Part shown: in pieces, positions 17,920 to 27,048 of the stretch
How the letters are laid out: every line of letters starts with the position of its first letter
How positions within the stretch are numbered: position 1 is the stretch's first letter
Assembly: GCF_000382325.1 (NCBI RefSeq)
Contig: NZ_KB908056.1
Span: 687,148 to 751,147 of the forward strand
Direction: 5' to 3'
Length of the DNA stretch: 64,000 nucleotides
Origin: Woodsholea maritima DSM 17123
Lineage (GTDB): Bacteria; Pseudomonadota; Alphaproteobacteria; Caulobacterales; Maricaulaceae
The notes under the pieces: model-generated
What the model was told of the DNA's origin: nothing
Database searches by the model: none
Seen by the model: only the letters and a program-made list of their open reading frames with translations
Made by a program: the position numbers and the translations under genes

Positions 17920-19857
17920 TTACTCGTCTGCCAGCTGGGCGCGGCCGCGACGATTTTTCTCGATCGTGAAGCGATCGCGGGTTCGCCCTTCGCTATCGAC
18001 CATGCGATAGGTCAATTCATCCGGGCTCACTTCGAAAATCCCATAATGATTACCGGCATAGGTCTGGCGCGAGAACCAATTACGGTTCGGTGTGAAGTCT
18101 TCCAGATTGCCACCCGCACCGCCAGATTGAATATAGATCACGCCATCATGTACACTGGCGGCCCCATCCTTCAAAGCCCAGCTGCGCTCATAAGTATGCA
18201 AATGACCAAAGAGCACCACATCCACGCCGTGCGCTTCATAGAGATCAAGGAAGTCAGCGCGAACATTTTCATTGCCCAGCTGCAAATCTGAACTATTCCA
18301 GGAATTGCCATGATCATTTTCGTCTGAGGTATAGACCGGATGATGGTGCGCCGCGATTTTCCACCGCGCGGTTGAGCGGCTGAGCTGATCATCCAGCCAG
18401 GCGCGCTGGCGCTGACGGAAGCCTGGGGCCTCGCGTTCACGCTCGCCAAAATTGGTGTCCAACATGAAAAACTGCACATCGCCATAGGTGAAGGTGTACA
18501 TGTTTTCCGCCTCTGGGAAGGCGTTGTAATGGCGATACCAGACCAGATCATCTTCGCCATTGCCGGGCACCGCCATCAAGGGCACGCGGCTGATCAATTG
18601 GGTAAGGCCCAGGAAAAATTCGTGCGTCCATTCAAAGCGATGATGCTGGGTTCCGCCATCGGTGAGATCACCCAAGATCATCAAGAAACCCGGACGCTCC
18701 CCCCAGATTTCCTTGGCAATCTGATCATTGATATAAGGGCGCGCCTCAGTATCGCCGATGACGGCAAAGGTGAAGGGCTGGCCCGCGCGCGGTGCGGTGC
18801 GGAAGCTCAAAATCCCTGAGCGGATCTCTTCCCCGGCTTCATTGACGGCTGTGACCTCATAAAAATAGGGCGTATCTGCTTCCAGCCCCGTCATCGTAAA
18901 CTCGTGCAGGCGATCAGGATTTAGATCCTCACGGCTAAACTCCAAGGGCACATCACGCCCCCACTCGATCCGCATCTGGCTAGCACGATCGGTTTCAGCC
19001 AAAACCGTCATGCCGGTTTGGGTCGGCGTGCTGAGCACCGGGCCAGCGGTAAAGTGGAACAGATCTTCAAACAGCACGCCCTCATCAATCAAATGGGCAC
19101 GGCGCTGAAACTGCTCGGTAATGTCCTCTGCACTCAAAGCGCGCTCATAAAGAGCGGCACCCTGGATGATATTGGCAAAATCCATATAGGGCTCGTGGCC
19201 CAGATAAGCCGAGAGATCAAAGCTCGCCTGATCACCGGCTGGATTGAAGCCTTCAGGCGCACGGGCCACAGCCACGCGGGTGCCATTATGATAAAGGGTA
19301 AAGACCGCGCCATCATAAACGCCAACCAGATGGTGATAGCGCTTATAGGCCTCAAGATCGGCTTGGGGGATATCGATTGAGGCTTCACGGCCATCTGCGC
19401 TTAACGCCCCAAAGGCGATTTGATCGCCGAAAAAGCCCAAGGTCCAGATGGGGGCCTGTTTACGCGCATCATTAAAGACACTGGCGGCCGCACCCACGGG
19501 ACGATTGCCATGGCGCAGCGCCCACAGCTCCACCGTGAAGGGGCCATTAGGCACCGAAGTCCCTTCTGCGAGATATTCATAGCGATGGGTCATCGCCTGG
19601 CCAAACAGCACTGTGGGATCAGTTTCCACGCGCATCACCGCGCGCGGTTCACGCACCTCAGCCGGGCGCGGACCGGGATAATTCGCACCATTGCCTGGCA
19701 GGACATAATCGGGCCAGAAGGTCCAACGGCCTACCTCGCCCTCCAGCGCATGATGGTGTGCGCCCGGCACATCGTGCGCCTGCGCGAGGGCGGGCATCAG
19801 GACAGATCCCAGGCCCAGAACCAAAACCGAAATGAGTGATGACAAGTGCGTGCGCAT
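17920..19857 (-). CDS. Secreted LamG-like/metallophosphoesterase protein
   Basis: From the ATG at 19857 the product has 645 residues. That start has a GGAGG site six bases upstream and begins a clean signal peptide (MRTHLSSL to about residue 27, ALAQA). A concanavalin/LamG-like domain (about 70-235), a purple-acid-phosphatase N-type fibronectin domain (about 280-345) and a metallophosphoesterase domain (about 350-590) follow. Metal motifs are AVIGDTE, LGDLTDGG, AHHHPVY and FGHLHTYER. The usual GNHE is GNGE here, so the family's catalytic histidine is missing while the metal-binding Asn remains. It probably acts on a phosphoester in the periplasm or outside. It lies between the receptor and regulator genes. 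Confidence 0.82.
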   Translation of the reverse strand: MRTHLSSLISVLVLGLGSVLMPALAQAHDVPGAHHHALEGEVGRWTFWPDYVLPGNGANYPGPRPAEVREPRAVMRVETDPTVLFGQAMTHRYEYLAEGTSVPNGPFTVELWALRHGNRPVGAAASVFNDARKQAPIWTLGFFGDQIAFGALSADGREASIDIPQADLEAYKRYHHLVGVYDGAVFTLYHNGTRVAVARAPEGFNPAGDQASFDLSAYLGHEPYMDFANIIQGAALYERALSAEDITEQFQRRAHLIDEGVLFEDLFHFTAGPVLSTPTQTGMTVLAETDRASQMRIEWGRDVPLEFSREDLNPDRLHEFTMTGLEADTPYFYEVTAVNEAGEEIRSGILSFRTAPRAGQPFTFAVIGDTEARPYINDQIAKEIWGERPGFLMILGDLTDGGTQHHRFEWTHEFFLGLTQLISRVPLMAVPGNGEDDLVWYRHYNAFPEAENMYTFTYGDVQFFMLDTNFGEREREAPGFRQRQRAWLDDQLSRSTARWKIAAHHHPVYTSDENDHGNSWNSSDLQLGNENVRADFLDLYEAHGVDVVLFGHLHTYERSWALKDGAASVHDGVIYIQSGGAGGNLEDFTPNRNWFSRQTYAGNHYGIFEVSPDELTYRMVDSEGRTRDRFTIEKNRRGRAQLADE

Positions 19858-19893
19858 GGCCGCCTCCAAAACTGACGAATGAGCCCGAAAGCA

Positions 19894-20002
19894 CCTAGAG
19901 CCGTTTCGGCCAATGCTGATCGACCCAATCGGCTCTAGGCCTTTGATGTGTCGCCTTTCTGAATCGCGAAACCGGTATCCACTTTCGCTGAAAAGGCTCC
20001 TA
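19894..20002. repeat. Dispersed palindromic repeat element
   Basis: CCTAGAGCCG (19894-19903) and CGGCTCTAGG (19930-19939) are perfect inverted arms. They are followed by GAATCGCGAAACCGGTATCC and a closing CTCCTAG near 20002. Elements with the phrase AAACCGGTWTCCACTTTC between CTAGAG-like ends recur in many alphaproteobacterial genomes, as I recall. It fills the space between the receptor terminator and the metallophosphatase start and encodes nothing. Confidence 0.5.
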
Positions 20003-20035
20003 GCAGATGGGTAAGACGGTTTCATAAAAGGGGAC

Positions 20036-20065
20036 GGACCGCTGCCAGGGGGCCAGCAGCGGTCC
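20036..20065 (-). terminator. Intrinsic terminator of the second TonB receptor gene
   Basis: GGACCGCTGC and GCAGCGGTCC form a 10-bp stem with a 10-base loop, followed on the minus strand by GTCCCCTTTTATG. It lies 57 bases beyond the receptor stop. The metallophosphatase downstream therefore needs read-through or its own promoter. Confidence 0.65.
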
Positions 20066-20122
20066 AGCATGCATCTCAGACCAACCGTCTATTCGGTCTG
20101 ATCCGCAAATCCCGTCTTCGTC

Positions 20123-23100
20123 CTAGAAGCGGTAATCCGCACCCAAGAAGAAGCTACGCCCGTTCTCGACATAATCCTTCTGGAAGGCTTGTTCATAACC
20201 GCGGGTCGCCCAGTAGTTATGCCCATCGAGAATGTTTTGAACTTCACCGCGGATCGAGAAGCCATTGGCAAAGGTATAGCGCAATTGGAAGTCCAGACGG
20301 TCCCAATCTTGAACGATCTTGTTGATACCGTTATTGCGCAGATCTTCGACATAATCGCCGGAGAAGTTATAGGCCAAACGCGCTTCCAGACCATATTTCT
20401 CGTAGAAGATCTGAGCGTTATAACCCAAATTCGGCGCGTTGATCAGATCCACCTTATCGCCTTGACCGGCAGAGCGCGTTCCACTTGGCGTGGTTTCGCT
20501 TTCCTGGATCGTGACATTGGCGGCGACACCTAAACCATCCCATGGCGAAGGCAGGGCGGTAAATTGCTGGACCAGACCCAGCTCAATCCCGTAAAGCTTG
20601 GCTTCAGGACCATTGGCCACGGTGGCGACATCTGCGGGTTGACCTTCAAACGTATCTTTAACGGTCCCGTCATTACGGAAGTCGAAATAGATGAAGTTTT
20701 CCAGATCTTTGTAGAAGATGTTGGCCGAGATCAGACCGCCATTGGGTGAATAATATTCAAAGCCCAGATCGAAATTCAACGCCTCGGTTGGTTTCAGATC
20801 GGCATTACCGCGGCTGATCGAAACGCCATCCACACGAATGGAGCCTGAATTCAAACGCGTTTGAGAAACGCTTACGCTTTCGCGCGAGGTCATGTCTTCA
20901 AAGTTTGGACGCGCAATCGAGGTCCAAATCGCACCGCGATAGACCCAGTTTTCATTCGGGCGATAATTGACATGGATGCTTGGCAACACATTGGTGTAGG
21001 AACCTTCGCTGCTGCCACGGCGCGCAACCGTTACATCGTCCAGCTCAACCCCGCCTTCATCAAGTGTGATCCGGCGTACAGAGCTAAAATAGTCGTTCTC
21101 GACTTCAGTGTGCTCAACGCGCACCCCGCCGAAGACTTGCCAATCATTCCACTCAGCCACGCCCATGGCATAGCCCGCATAAACCGTCTCTTTTGACGTG
21201 CGGTCATTGCGGGTCATCTCATCATCGCTAAAGCTAGTCTCACATGAGGAGAAGAGGCGATCATCGCAGCTGTTAAAGGCGTGCTGCAAGGCATTGCGAT
21301 TAAACGTCATGCCGAAGCTGTCTTTGCCCGAATAATATCCCGACAGGAAATCACCATATTCGGCCTGACCAACAAAGGCAGGATTGATCGCCAGTACTTG
21401 TGCCAGGGTAAGATCGCGGGTCTTGCCTTCAAAGACCGGGTTTTCGTCGACTTCGTGCTCTTGACGACGCACTTTACCGCCAAATTCGATCCGGTCGAGG
21501 AAACCTAAAGTCACATCCCAATCGACATCAATCTGCCCGATCACGCTGTTATCGGTGGCCTCACGCTCTGAGGCATCGCCACCTTGAAGATCCAAATTGG
21601 CCGGATCATAGATGTCTTGCGCCAAAGTACCTGGCAAGATCCACTGGGGATAGCGCGGGTTCGGGAAGGCATAAAGCACGCCCGACTGATCAAAGGGGGC
21701 AGCGCCATCGCGGCCAAAATCAATGCCTGCGTCTTCGGTGCGTGCGGTACGGCCCGAAGAATAGGCCAGATCCCACTCAATCGTGAAGGCATCCACAAAA
21801 TGCTCGCCGCCCAGATTGGCGCTCCACAATTCATATTCTTCGGTACGCCAGCTAAACCCGCGCCCAATGCGAAGACGGCGTGGATCCCAAACCCCTGACT
21901 TACCGATCAGTGAGTACAGACGCCCGGTAGACCCATTCATAGGATCACTATTGCTGCGGTCAGCATCGGTGATCAGGCCATCATTATCGCGGTCCACGAT
22001 TTGATCGGTGGTATAGCCATAGACATTGCCCAAAGCGCCCGCTTGGCCGGTGATCACTTGCCAAGGTTGAGACAAGCTCGCATCCAGCAGGTTTTTCTGA
22101 ACCAGACGGCCAGAATGACCATTTATCGAAACATTACGGCTGTTGCGCACGTCGAAATAGGTGTGATCTTCGGCATCTTCATAGAAAGAATATTGGCCGC
22201 GGAACCAGACTTTAGAGCCGTCATTAAAGCGGCGATCCAAAGTGGTGTTAAAGCCATAACGCTTCAAATCGTTTTCAAAAAGATCAAGGCCGACACCTTG
22301 CATCTGAAGGGTTTGCGCGTCTACATCACGATCATTCGAGCCATTGCGCCAGCGATAAGGCTCCCAATCGCCTTCATTCTCAGACTCTTCACCGGTTGAG
22401 CTCTTATCTTGATAATAGCCGGTGATGTAGAAGCCATATTCGTCTTGCGCCCCGAAGGTATCACCAAAGAAACCCGAGACATTATAACCGGTATCGCCAT
22501 TGCGATCATTATAATCGGTGGTGATGGACCCCCCTGCGCTCATGCCATCATAGTCAAATGCGCTGGGCGTACGGAAATCAATCGTACCGCCGATGGCATC
22601 GCCATCCATGTCCGGACGCAGGGTTTTAGACACTTCCACCGATTGCAAACCATCTGGCGGCAATTGGTTGAGGCTGATCCCGCGCGAACCGGCATCGGCC
22701 GTCGCCAGGCGTACACCATTGAGATTATAGGTGTTAAGGCGGGTATCGAGACCACGAATGGTCACAAAGCTCCCCTCACCGGTCTGTTGGTCGCGCACCA
22801 AAGTGATACCGGGCAAGCGCGAAACAGACTCAGCGATATTATTGTCTGGGAATTTACCCAAGGCGTCGGCCGAGACCACATTGGTGACGTTCAAATTGGC
22901 GCGCTGCTCAGACAGCGAACGGTTCTGACCCAGGCGCGCCCCGCGCACGACAATGGTATCAGGGGTTTCTGCGCCCATTTGCACCAAAGCAAAGTCTGAC
23001 CGCACTGTGCCTTCGGCATCGACCGCTACGCTGGCGCTTTCGCCTTCAAAGCCTAAATAGCTGACTGACAGCGTATAAGTGCCCGCGGGCAGGTTGGCGA

Positions 23101-23290
23101 TACGATAGCTACCGTCCTGACGGGTGGCTACGCTTTGGCCGGTTTCTTGAACCGTGATCAAAGCCCCAGATAGGGCCGCGCCATCGCCCAGACCCTTCAC
23201 GGTCCCGGTCAATGTGCCTGCGAATGATGGTGCCGCGACCAGAACACTGGCCCCAACACTGGTGAGAAGAATAGATTTAATCGGTCCCAC
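20123..23290 (-). CDS. TonB-dependent receptor of the putative phosphonate module
   Basis: This 1055-residue receptor has a signal peptide (1-24), a carboxypeptidase-regulatory-like domain (about 25-105), a TonB-box-like DTIVVRG, a plug (about 120-245, with PDMDGDAIGGTID) and a beta-barrel ending in Phe (DYRF). It is a paralogue of the receptor at 3670-6882: both share the calcium-loop-like segment (here IVDRDNDGLITDAD, near residue 430) followed by SGVWDP. Two TGGTATGTACCA operators lie within 141 bp upstream of its start, so expression should depend on the GntR regulator in the cluster. A phosphonate-type ligand is inferred from the PhnZ-like gene upstream and the phosphatase downstream. 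Confidence 0.9.
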   Translation of the reverse strand: MGPIKSILLTSVGASVLVAAPSFAGTLTGTVKGLGDGAALSGALITVQETGQSVATRQDGSYRIANLPAGTYTLSVSYLGFEGESASVAVDAEGTVRSDFALVQMGAETPDTIVVRGARLGQNRSLSEQRANLNVTNVVSADALGKFPDNNIAESVSRLPGITLVRDQQTGEGSFVTIRGLDTRLNTYNLNGVRLATADAGSRGISLNQLPPDGLQSVEVSKTLRPDMDGDAIGGTIDFRTPSAFDYDGMSAGGSITTDYNDRNGDTGYNVSGFFGDTFGAQDEYGFYITGYYQDKSSTGEESENEGDWEPYRWRNGSNDRDVDAQTLQMQGVGLDLFENDLKRYGFNTTLDRRFNDGSKVWFRGQYSFYEDAEDHTYFDVRNSRNVSINGHSGRLVQKNLLDASLSQPWQVITGQAGALGNVYGYTTDQIVDRDNDGLITDADRSNSDPMNGSTGRLYSLIGKSGVWDPRRLRIGRGFSWRTEEYELWSANLGGEHFVDAFTIEWDLAYSSGRTARTEDAGIDFGRDGAAPFDQSGVLYAFPNPRYPQWILPGTLAQDIYDPANLDLQGGDASEREATDNSVIGQIDVDWDVTLGFLDRIEFGGKVRRQEHEVDENPVFEGKTRDLTLAQVLAINPAFVGQAEYGDFLSGYYSGKDSFGMTFNRNALQHAFNSCDDRLFSSCETSFSDDEMTRNDRTSKETVYAGYAMGVAEWNDWQVFGGVRVEHTEVENDYFSSVRRITLDEGGVELDDVTVARRGSSEGSYTNVLPSIHVNYRPNENWVYRGAIWTSIARPNFEDMTSRESVSVSQTRLNSGSIRVDGVSISRGNADLKPTEALNFDLGFEYYSPNGGLISANIFYKDLENFIYFDFRNDGTVKDTFEGQPADVATVANGPEAKLYGIELGLVQQFTALPSPWDGLGVAANVTIQESETTPSGTRSAGQGDKVDLINAPNLGYNAQIFYEKYGLEARLAYNFSGDYVEDLRNNGINKIVQDWDRLDFQLRYTFANGFSIRGEVQNILDGHNYWATRGYEQAFQKDYVENGRSFFLGADYRF

Positions 23291-23351
23291 GATGAAACTC
23301 CCCCGTGAAAAGGTAAAACCGGTGGGGGTTGCGCTCCCTCAACCCCCTAAA

Positions 23352-23363
23352 TGGTATGTACCA
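23352..23363. promoter_or_regulatory. GntR operator, copy 1 (TGGTATGTACCA)
   Basis: This inverted repeat has arms TGGTA and TACCA and is identical to the copy at 23420-23431. It lies 62 bp upstream of the receptor start. The pattern (GT and AC arms around a 4-base centre) fits HutC-type GntR regulators such as the one at 17068-17847. Confidence 0.65.
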
Positions 23364-23419
23364 ATATCTAGGAAATATGTGGCACTTGTATTTAATCGAT
23401 ATGACAGATCCATTAAAAA

Positions 23420-23431
23420 TGGTATGTACCA
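23420..23431. promoter_or_regulatory. GntR operator, copy 2 (TGGTATGTACCA)
   Basis: This is an exact repeat of copy 1, 68 bp away, about six helical turns, which would allow looping between bound dimers. It lies just downstream of the HD-oxygenase stop and 130 bp before the receptor ATG. The bases to its right (CTTTGAAA) are the same as those flanking copy 3. Confidence 0.65.
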
Positions 23432-23446
23432 CTTTGAAATATGCGG

Positions 23447-24025
23447 TTAAGTCAGCTGAGCCAGGATGATGGCGTCATACACCTCCAGATCAGGCACCGC
23501 TAAATTCGGCTTCTTACCCCAATCATCATAGCGGCGCAGCGCAATGGCATCATCAAAATAGACCCCACCCTCAAAGGCCGCGCATTCCTCTTCGCTCATC
23601 CGCCCGCCTTGTAATTTCAAGCTCAAGGTAGAAGCTGCGCTCAAACCGGCCTCATAGCCGGGTTCTTTGGCGCACAGATAGCGCTTGGCATCGACATGAA
23701 GGGCAATCGGCTGGGTCACATCGGGGCTGAAATGGCGTGCCAGGAAACGCGATCCCAGCTTTTCATGACACATATCCACGCCTTCATCCTCAGCCACACG
23801 CTCCCCGCGCGAATGAAGAAGATGACCAATATCATGCAACAAAGCTGCAATGATGATCGCGTCAGAACCGCCGTCCTTTTGCGCGATATAGGCACATTGC
23901 AGCATGTGGGCCCGCTGGGTCACAGCCTCGCCATAGGAGCTGTCCCCGAACCGGTCAAAAAGATCATGCAGGGCCGATAAAACGTCCATCGCACTCATAT
24001 CAGCCTTCAAAACCGGTCGCGTCAT
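23447..24025 (-). CDS. phnZ: PhnZ/TmpB-type HD-domain diiron oxygenase (organophosphonate cleavage)
   Basis: From ATG 24025 (AGAGG seven bases upstream) the product has 192 residues, the usual PhnZ size. The reading frame extends upstream to 24220 but would run through the operator. The HD-type metal ligands are visible in order: His in VTQRAH, HD in AALLHDIGH, His in DMCHE, His and Lys in LHVDAKRYLC, and Asp in ALRRYDDWG. The phrase GYEAGLSAASTLSLKLQGG is characteristic of the phosphonate-degradation HD oxygenases. These mixed-valent diiron enzymes cleave the C-P bond of hydroxylated aminoethylphosphonates. The usual partner, a 2-oxoglutarate hydroxylase (PhnY/TmpA), is not in this window. 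Substrate remains inferred. Confidence 0.8.
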   Translation of the reverse strand: MTRPVLKADMSAMDVLSALHDLFDRFGDSSYGEAVTQRAHMLQCAYIAQKDGGSDAIIIAALLHDIGHLLHSRGERVAEDEGVDMCHEKLGSRFLARHFSPDVTQPIALHVDAKRYLCAKEPGYEAGLSAASTLSLKLQGGRMSEEECAAFEGGVYFDDAIALRRYDDWGKKPNLAVPDLEVYDAIILAQLT

Positions 24026-24087
24026 ATCCAAGCCTCTGATGTCATTCATATGCAGAAAGAAGAGCCGATATTCATAAACTGCTTTTT

Positions 24088-24099
24088 TGGTGTATACCA
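24088..24099. promoter_or_regulatory. GntR operator, copy 3 (TGGTGTATACCA)
   Basis: This site is 63 bp upstream of the PhnZ-like start. It differs from copies 1 and 2 only in the central bases and shares the right flank CTTTGAAA with copy 2. It supports common control of the oxygenase and the receptor by the cluster's GntR protein. Confidence 0.65.
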
Positions 24100-24159
24100 C
24101 TTTGAAAGTGCAGCTCAGCTCAAGATTTCGCGAATTCGTCACAGACCGTGCGGCTCGAA

Positions 24160-24187
24160 TTGACTCTCGTCTTCGCTTGTGTATATT
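24160..24187 (+). promoter_or_regulatory. Sigma70-type promoter of rplU-rpmA
   Basis: TTGACT (24160-24165) and TATATT (24182-24187) are separated by 16 bases, a close match to the housekeeping consensus. Transcription would start near 24194, giving a leader of about 160 bases before rplU. Confidence 0.65.
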
Positions 24188-24200
24188 CGCGCGCTCGCGA

Positions 24201-24244
24201 GCCCGCACCCTTTTCCACAAGGGACGCGGGCCGTCGTGTTTTTT
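24201..24244 (+). promoter_or_regulatory. Attenuator-like hairpin in the rplU leader
   Basis: GCCCGC (24201-24206) pairs with GCGGGC (24226-24231), with an inner ACCCTT/AAGGG pairing. The stem is followed by CGTCGTGTTTTTT. It begins only a few bases after the predicted transcription start and about 110 bases before the rplU start. This resembles a ribosomal-protein leader with premature termination. Confidence 0.5.
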
Positions 24245-24353
24245 GACCCAACACTGCGCCTTGAAAAGAACGCAGTGAAGAAAAAGGGATCATGAAGCCA
24301 TATAAGACGTCTGACGTCTAACGGCATTCGTGACCGATGATAAGGACAAGCGC

Positions 24354-24962
24354 ATGTATGCGGTGATCAAAACTGGTGGCAAACAGTATAAAGTTGCTGA
24401 AGGCGATAAAGTTCGCATCGACAAAATCGAAGGTGAAGCGGGCGATGTCGTCGCGTTTGACCAGGTTTTGATGCTGGGTGGTGAAGATGGCGTCACTGTG
24501 GGCAGCCCCGTTGTGGATGGCGCTCAAGTGATGGGTGAGCTGGTTGATATCAGCCGCGGCCGTAAAATCATCATCTTCAAAAAGCGTCGCCGTCAAAACT
24601 CTCGCCGTAAAAACGGTCACCGTCAGTGGTCAGCTTTGGTCAGCATCTCTGAGATTGTTGTGCCCGGCGCACAACCGAAAACCAAAGCCTCGTCTAAGCC
24701 TAAGGTTGAGAAAAGCGCTGACGCGCCAAAAGCTGCCGCCTCTGAAGGCGCGGCCTCTGGCCATGATGATTTGAAAGAGTTGACCGGCGTGGGTCCAGCT
24801 CTTGAAAAGAAATTGGTTGAAGCCGGTGTGACCAGCTTTGCGCAAATCGCAAGCTGGAGCGAGGCCGATATCGATGCTCTGGAAGCACAAGTCCCTGGCG
24901 TAAAAGCCAAAGCAGAAAAAGGCGACTGGGTCGCTGAAGCTAAAGCGAAAATCGGCGCTTAA
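24354..24962 (+). CDS. rplU: Ribosomal protein L21 with C-terminal helix-hairpin-helix extension
   Basis: The ATG at 24354 (AAGGA eight bases before) gives 202 residues and the standard L21 N-terminus (MYAVIKTGGKQYKV). Residues 1-102 are the L21 domain (KIIIFKKRRRQNSRRKNGHRQ binds 23S rRNA). A Lys/Ala/Ser-rich linker (about 105-145) and a helix-hairpin-helix-like tail (about 146-202; LKELTGVGPALEKKLVEAGV) follow. Bacterial L21 is usually near 103 residues; this extended form occurs in alphaproteobacteria. It is a large-subunit structural protein and is followed by rpmA after 31 bp, the universal pair. Confidence 0.95.
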   Translation: MYAVIKTGGKQYKVAEGDKVRIDKIEGEAGDVVAFDQVLMLGGEDGVTVGSPVVDGAQVMGELVDISRGRKIIIFKKRRRQNSRRKNGHRQWSALVSISEIVVPGAQPKTKASSKPKVEKSADAPKAAASEGAASGHDDLKELTGVGPALEKKLVEAGVTSFAQIASWSEADIDALEAQVPGVKAKAEKGDWVAEAKAKIGA

Positions 24963-24993
24963 GCGCGCACCCAAAGGATAAGGAGACCAAGTC

Positions 24994-25263
24994 ATGGCTC
25001 ATAAGAAGGCAGGCGGTTCGTCACGTAACGGTCGCGATTCAGCAGGTCGCCGCTTAGGCGTTAAAAAAGCCGGCGGTCAAGAAGTTGTTCCTGGCAACAT
25101 CATCATCCGCCAGCGCGGCACGAAATACTATCCTGGCACCAATGTCGGCATGGGCAAGGATCACACCTTGTTCGCGCTGAGCGAGGGCCGCGTTGAGTTC
25201 CGTCGTCGTAAAAACGACCGTCTCTTCGTGTCTGTCGCTCCGCTCGCAGACGCGGCCGAGTAA
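24994..25263 (+). CDS. rpmA: Ribosomal protein L27
   Basis: This 89-residue protein has the full L27 sequence ([16 protein letters not shown] at the N-terminus, [20 protein letters not shown] in the core). The N-terminal tail of L27 reaches the peptidyl transferase centre. A good ribosome binding site (AAGGAGACC) precedes the ATG. It is co-transcribed with rplU and ends at a strong terminator. Confidence 0.97.
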   Translation: MAHKKAGGSSRNGRDSAGRRLGVKKAGGQEVVPGNIIIRQRGTKYYPGTNVGMGKDHTLFALSEGRVEFRRRKNDRLFVSVAPLADAAE

Positions 25264-25325
25264 GGCGCACCCACAGGGGATCGCCGCATAGACAGGCGCT
25301 CCTCATCTGGGATAGAGATCTAAGA

Positions 25326-25357
25326 AAGGGGAGGCGAGCCGCTCGTCTCCCTTTTTC
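25326..25357 (+). terminator. Intrinsic terminator of rplU-rpmA
   Basis: GGGAGGCGAG and CTCGTCTCCC form a 10-bp stem (one G-T pair) with a three-base loop, followed by TTTTTCT. It lies about 65 bases after the rpmA stop. Confidence 0.9.
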
Positions 25358-25384
25358 TATTGCGTATATGTAAAGAGACATATC

Positions 25385-25948
25385 ATGGGCCCTCACCCCC
25401 ACTTCGATGATCAGCACAGAGACGATTGGGTCATGGGCGAACGCCTGATCTTGCGCCCTTTGCATGCCCATGATCGCGACAACATGGCTGCGGGCCTGGG
25501 CGATTATCAAGTCTCGCAAATGACCGGCACCATCCCCCATCCCTTTACACGCTTTCACGCTGAGATTTTCATCATGATGATGCGCGCCCGGCGTCACTGC
25601 CGCGGCGATCACGTCTGGGCGATTTGCGAGCCAGACCGCCCGGAGCATCTCATCGGGGTGATGGGACTTCATCCGGGTAAAGATGAAAGCTGGGAGATCG
25701 GCTATTGGCTCGCCCCGGAGGCCTGGGGCAAGGGCTATGCGACACAGGCCGCCCAGCTCGCCTTAGGCTTTGCGCGCGACAATGGCCTTAAAAACATTCA
25801 TGCGGGCTATTATGCCGACAATCCGGCTTCGGGCCGGGTCCTTGCCAAGCTGGGATTTATTCACCAGCACGAGGATAATCTCTTTAGTATGGCGCGTGGA
25901 CATAAAGCGCCCGGCATTCGGGTCTATCTGCCCGATAGCGCCGCCTAA
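25385..25948 (+). CDS. GNAT-family N-acetyltransferase (RimJ/RimL type)
   Basis: This 187-residue protein has the GNAT fold: a strand segment GERLILRPLHAHD, a central GVMGLHPG, the acetyl-CoA-binding EIGYWLAPEAWGKGYATQAA (the RimJ/L form of motif A) and NPASGRVLAKLGF near the C-terminus. It probably acetylates an amino group on a protein N-terminus or small molecule; the substrate cannot be told. It begins a short run with obgE 21 bp downstream. Confidence 0.85.
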   Translation: MGPHPHFDDQHRDDWVMGERLILRPLHAHDRDNMAAGLGDYQVSQMTGTIPHPFTRFHAEIFIMMMRARRHCRGDHVWAICEPDRPEHLIGVMGLHPGKDESWEIGYWLAPEAWGKGYATQAAQLALGFARDNGLKNIHAGYYADNPASGRVLAKLGFIHQHEDNLFSMARGHKAPGIRVYLPDSAA

Positions 25949-27037
<1,089 letters not shown>

Positions 27038-27048
27038 GATCACACCGC

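Noticed and set aside
19858-20070. Upstream extension of the LamG metallophosphatase
   Set aside because: It covers a dispersed repeat and the receptor terminator; ATG 19857 has GGAGG and begins a signal peptide.
23394-23407. CTGTCAT on the minus strand upstream of the second receptor as a Pho box
   Set aside because: Only one heptamer matches; the second at the required spacing does not.
24026-24220. Longer reading frame of the PhnZ-like gene
   Set aside because: It would place the operator and promoter inside the coding region; ATG 24025 has a good ribosome site and gives the usual length.
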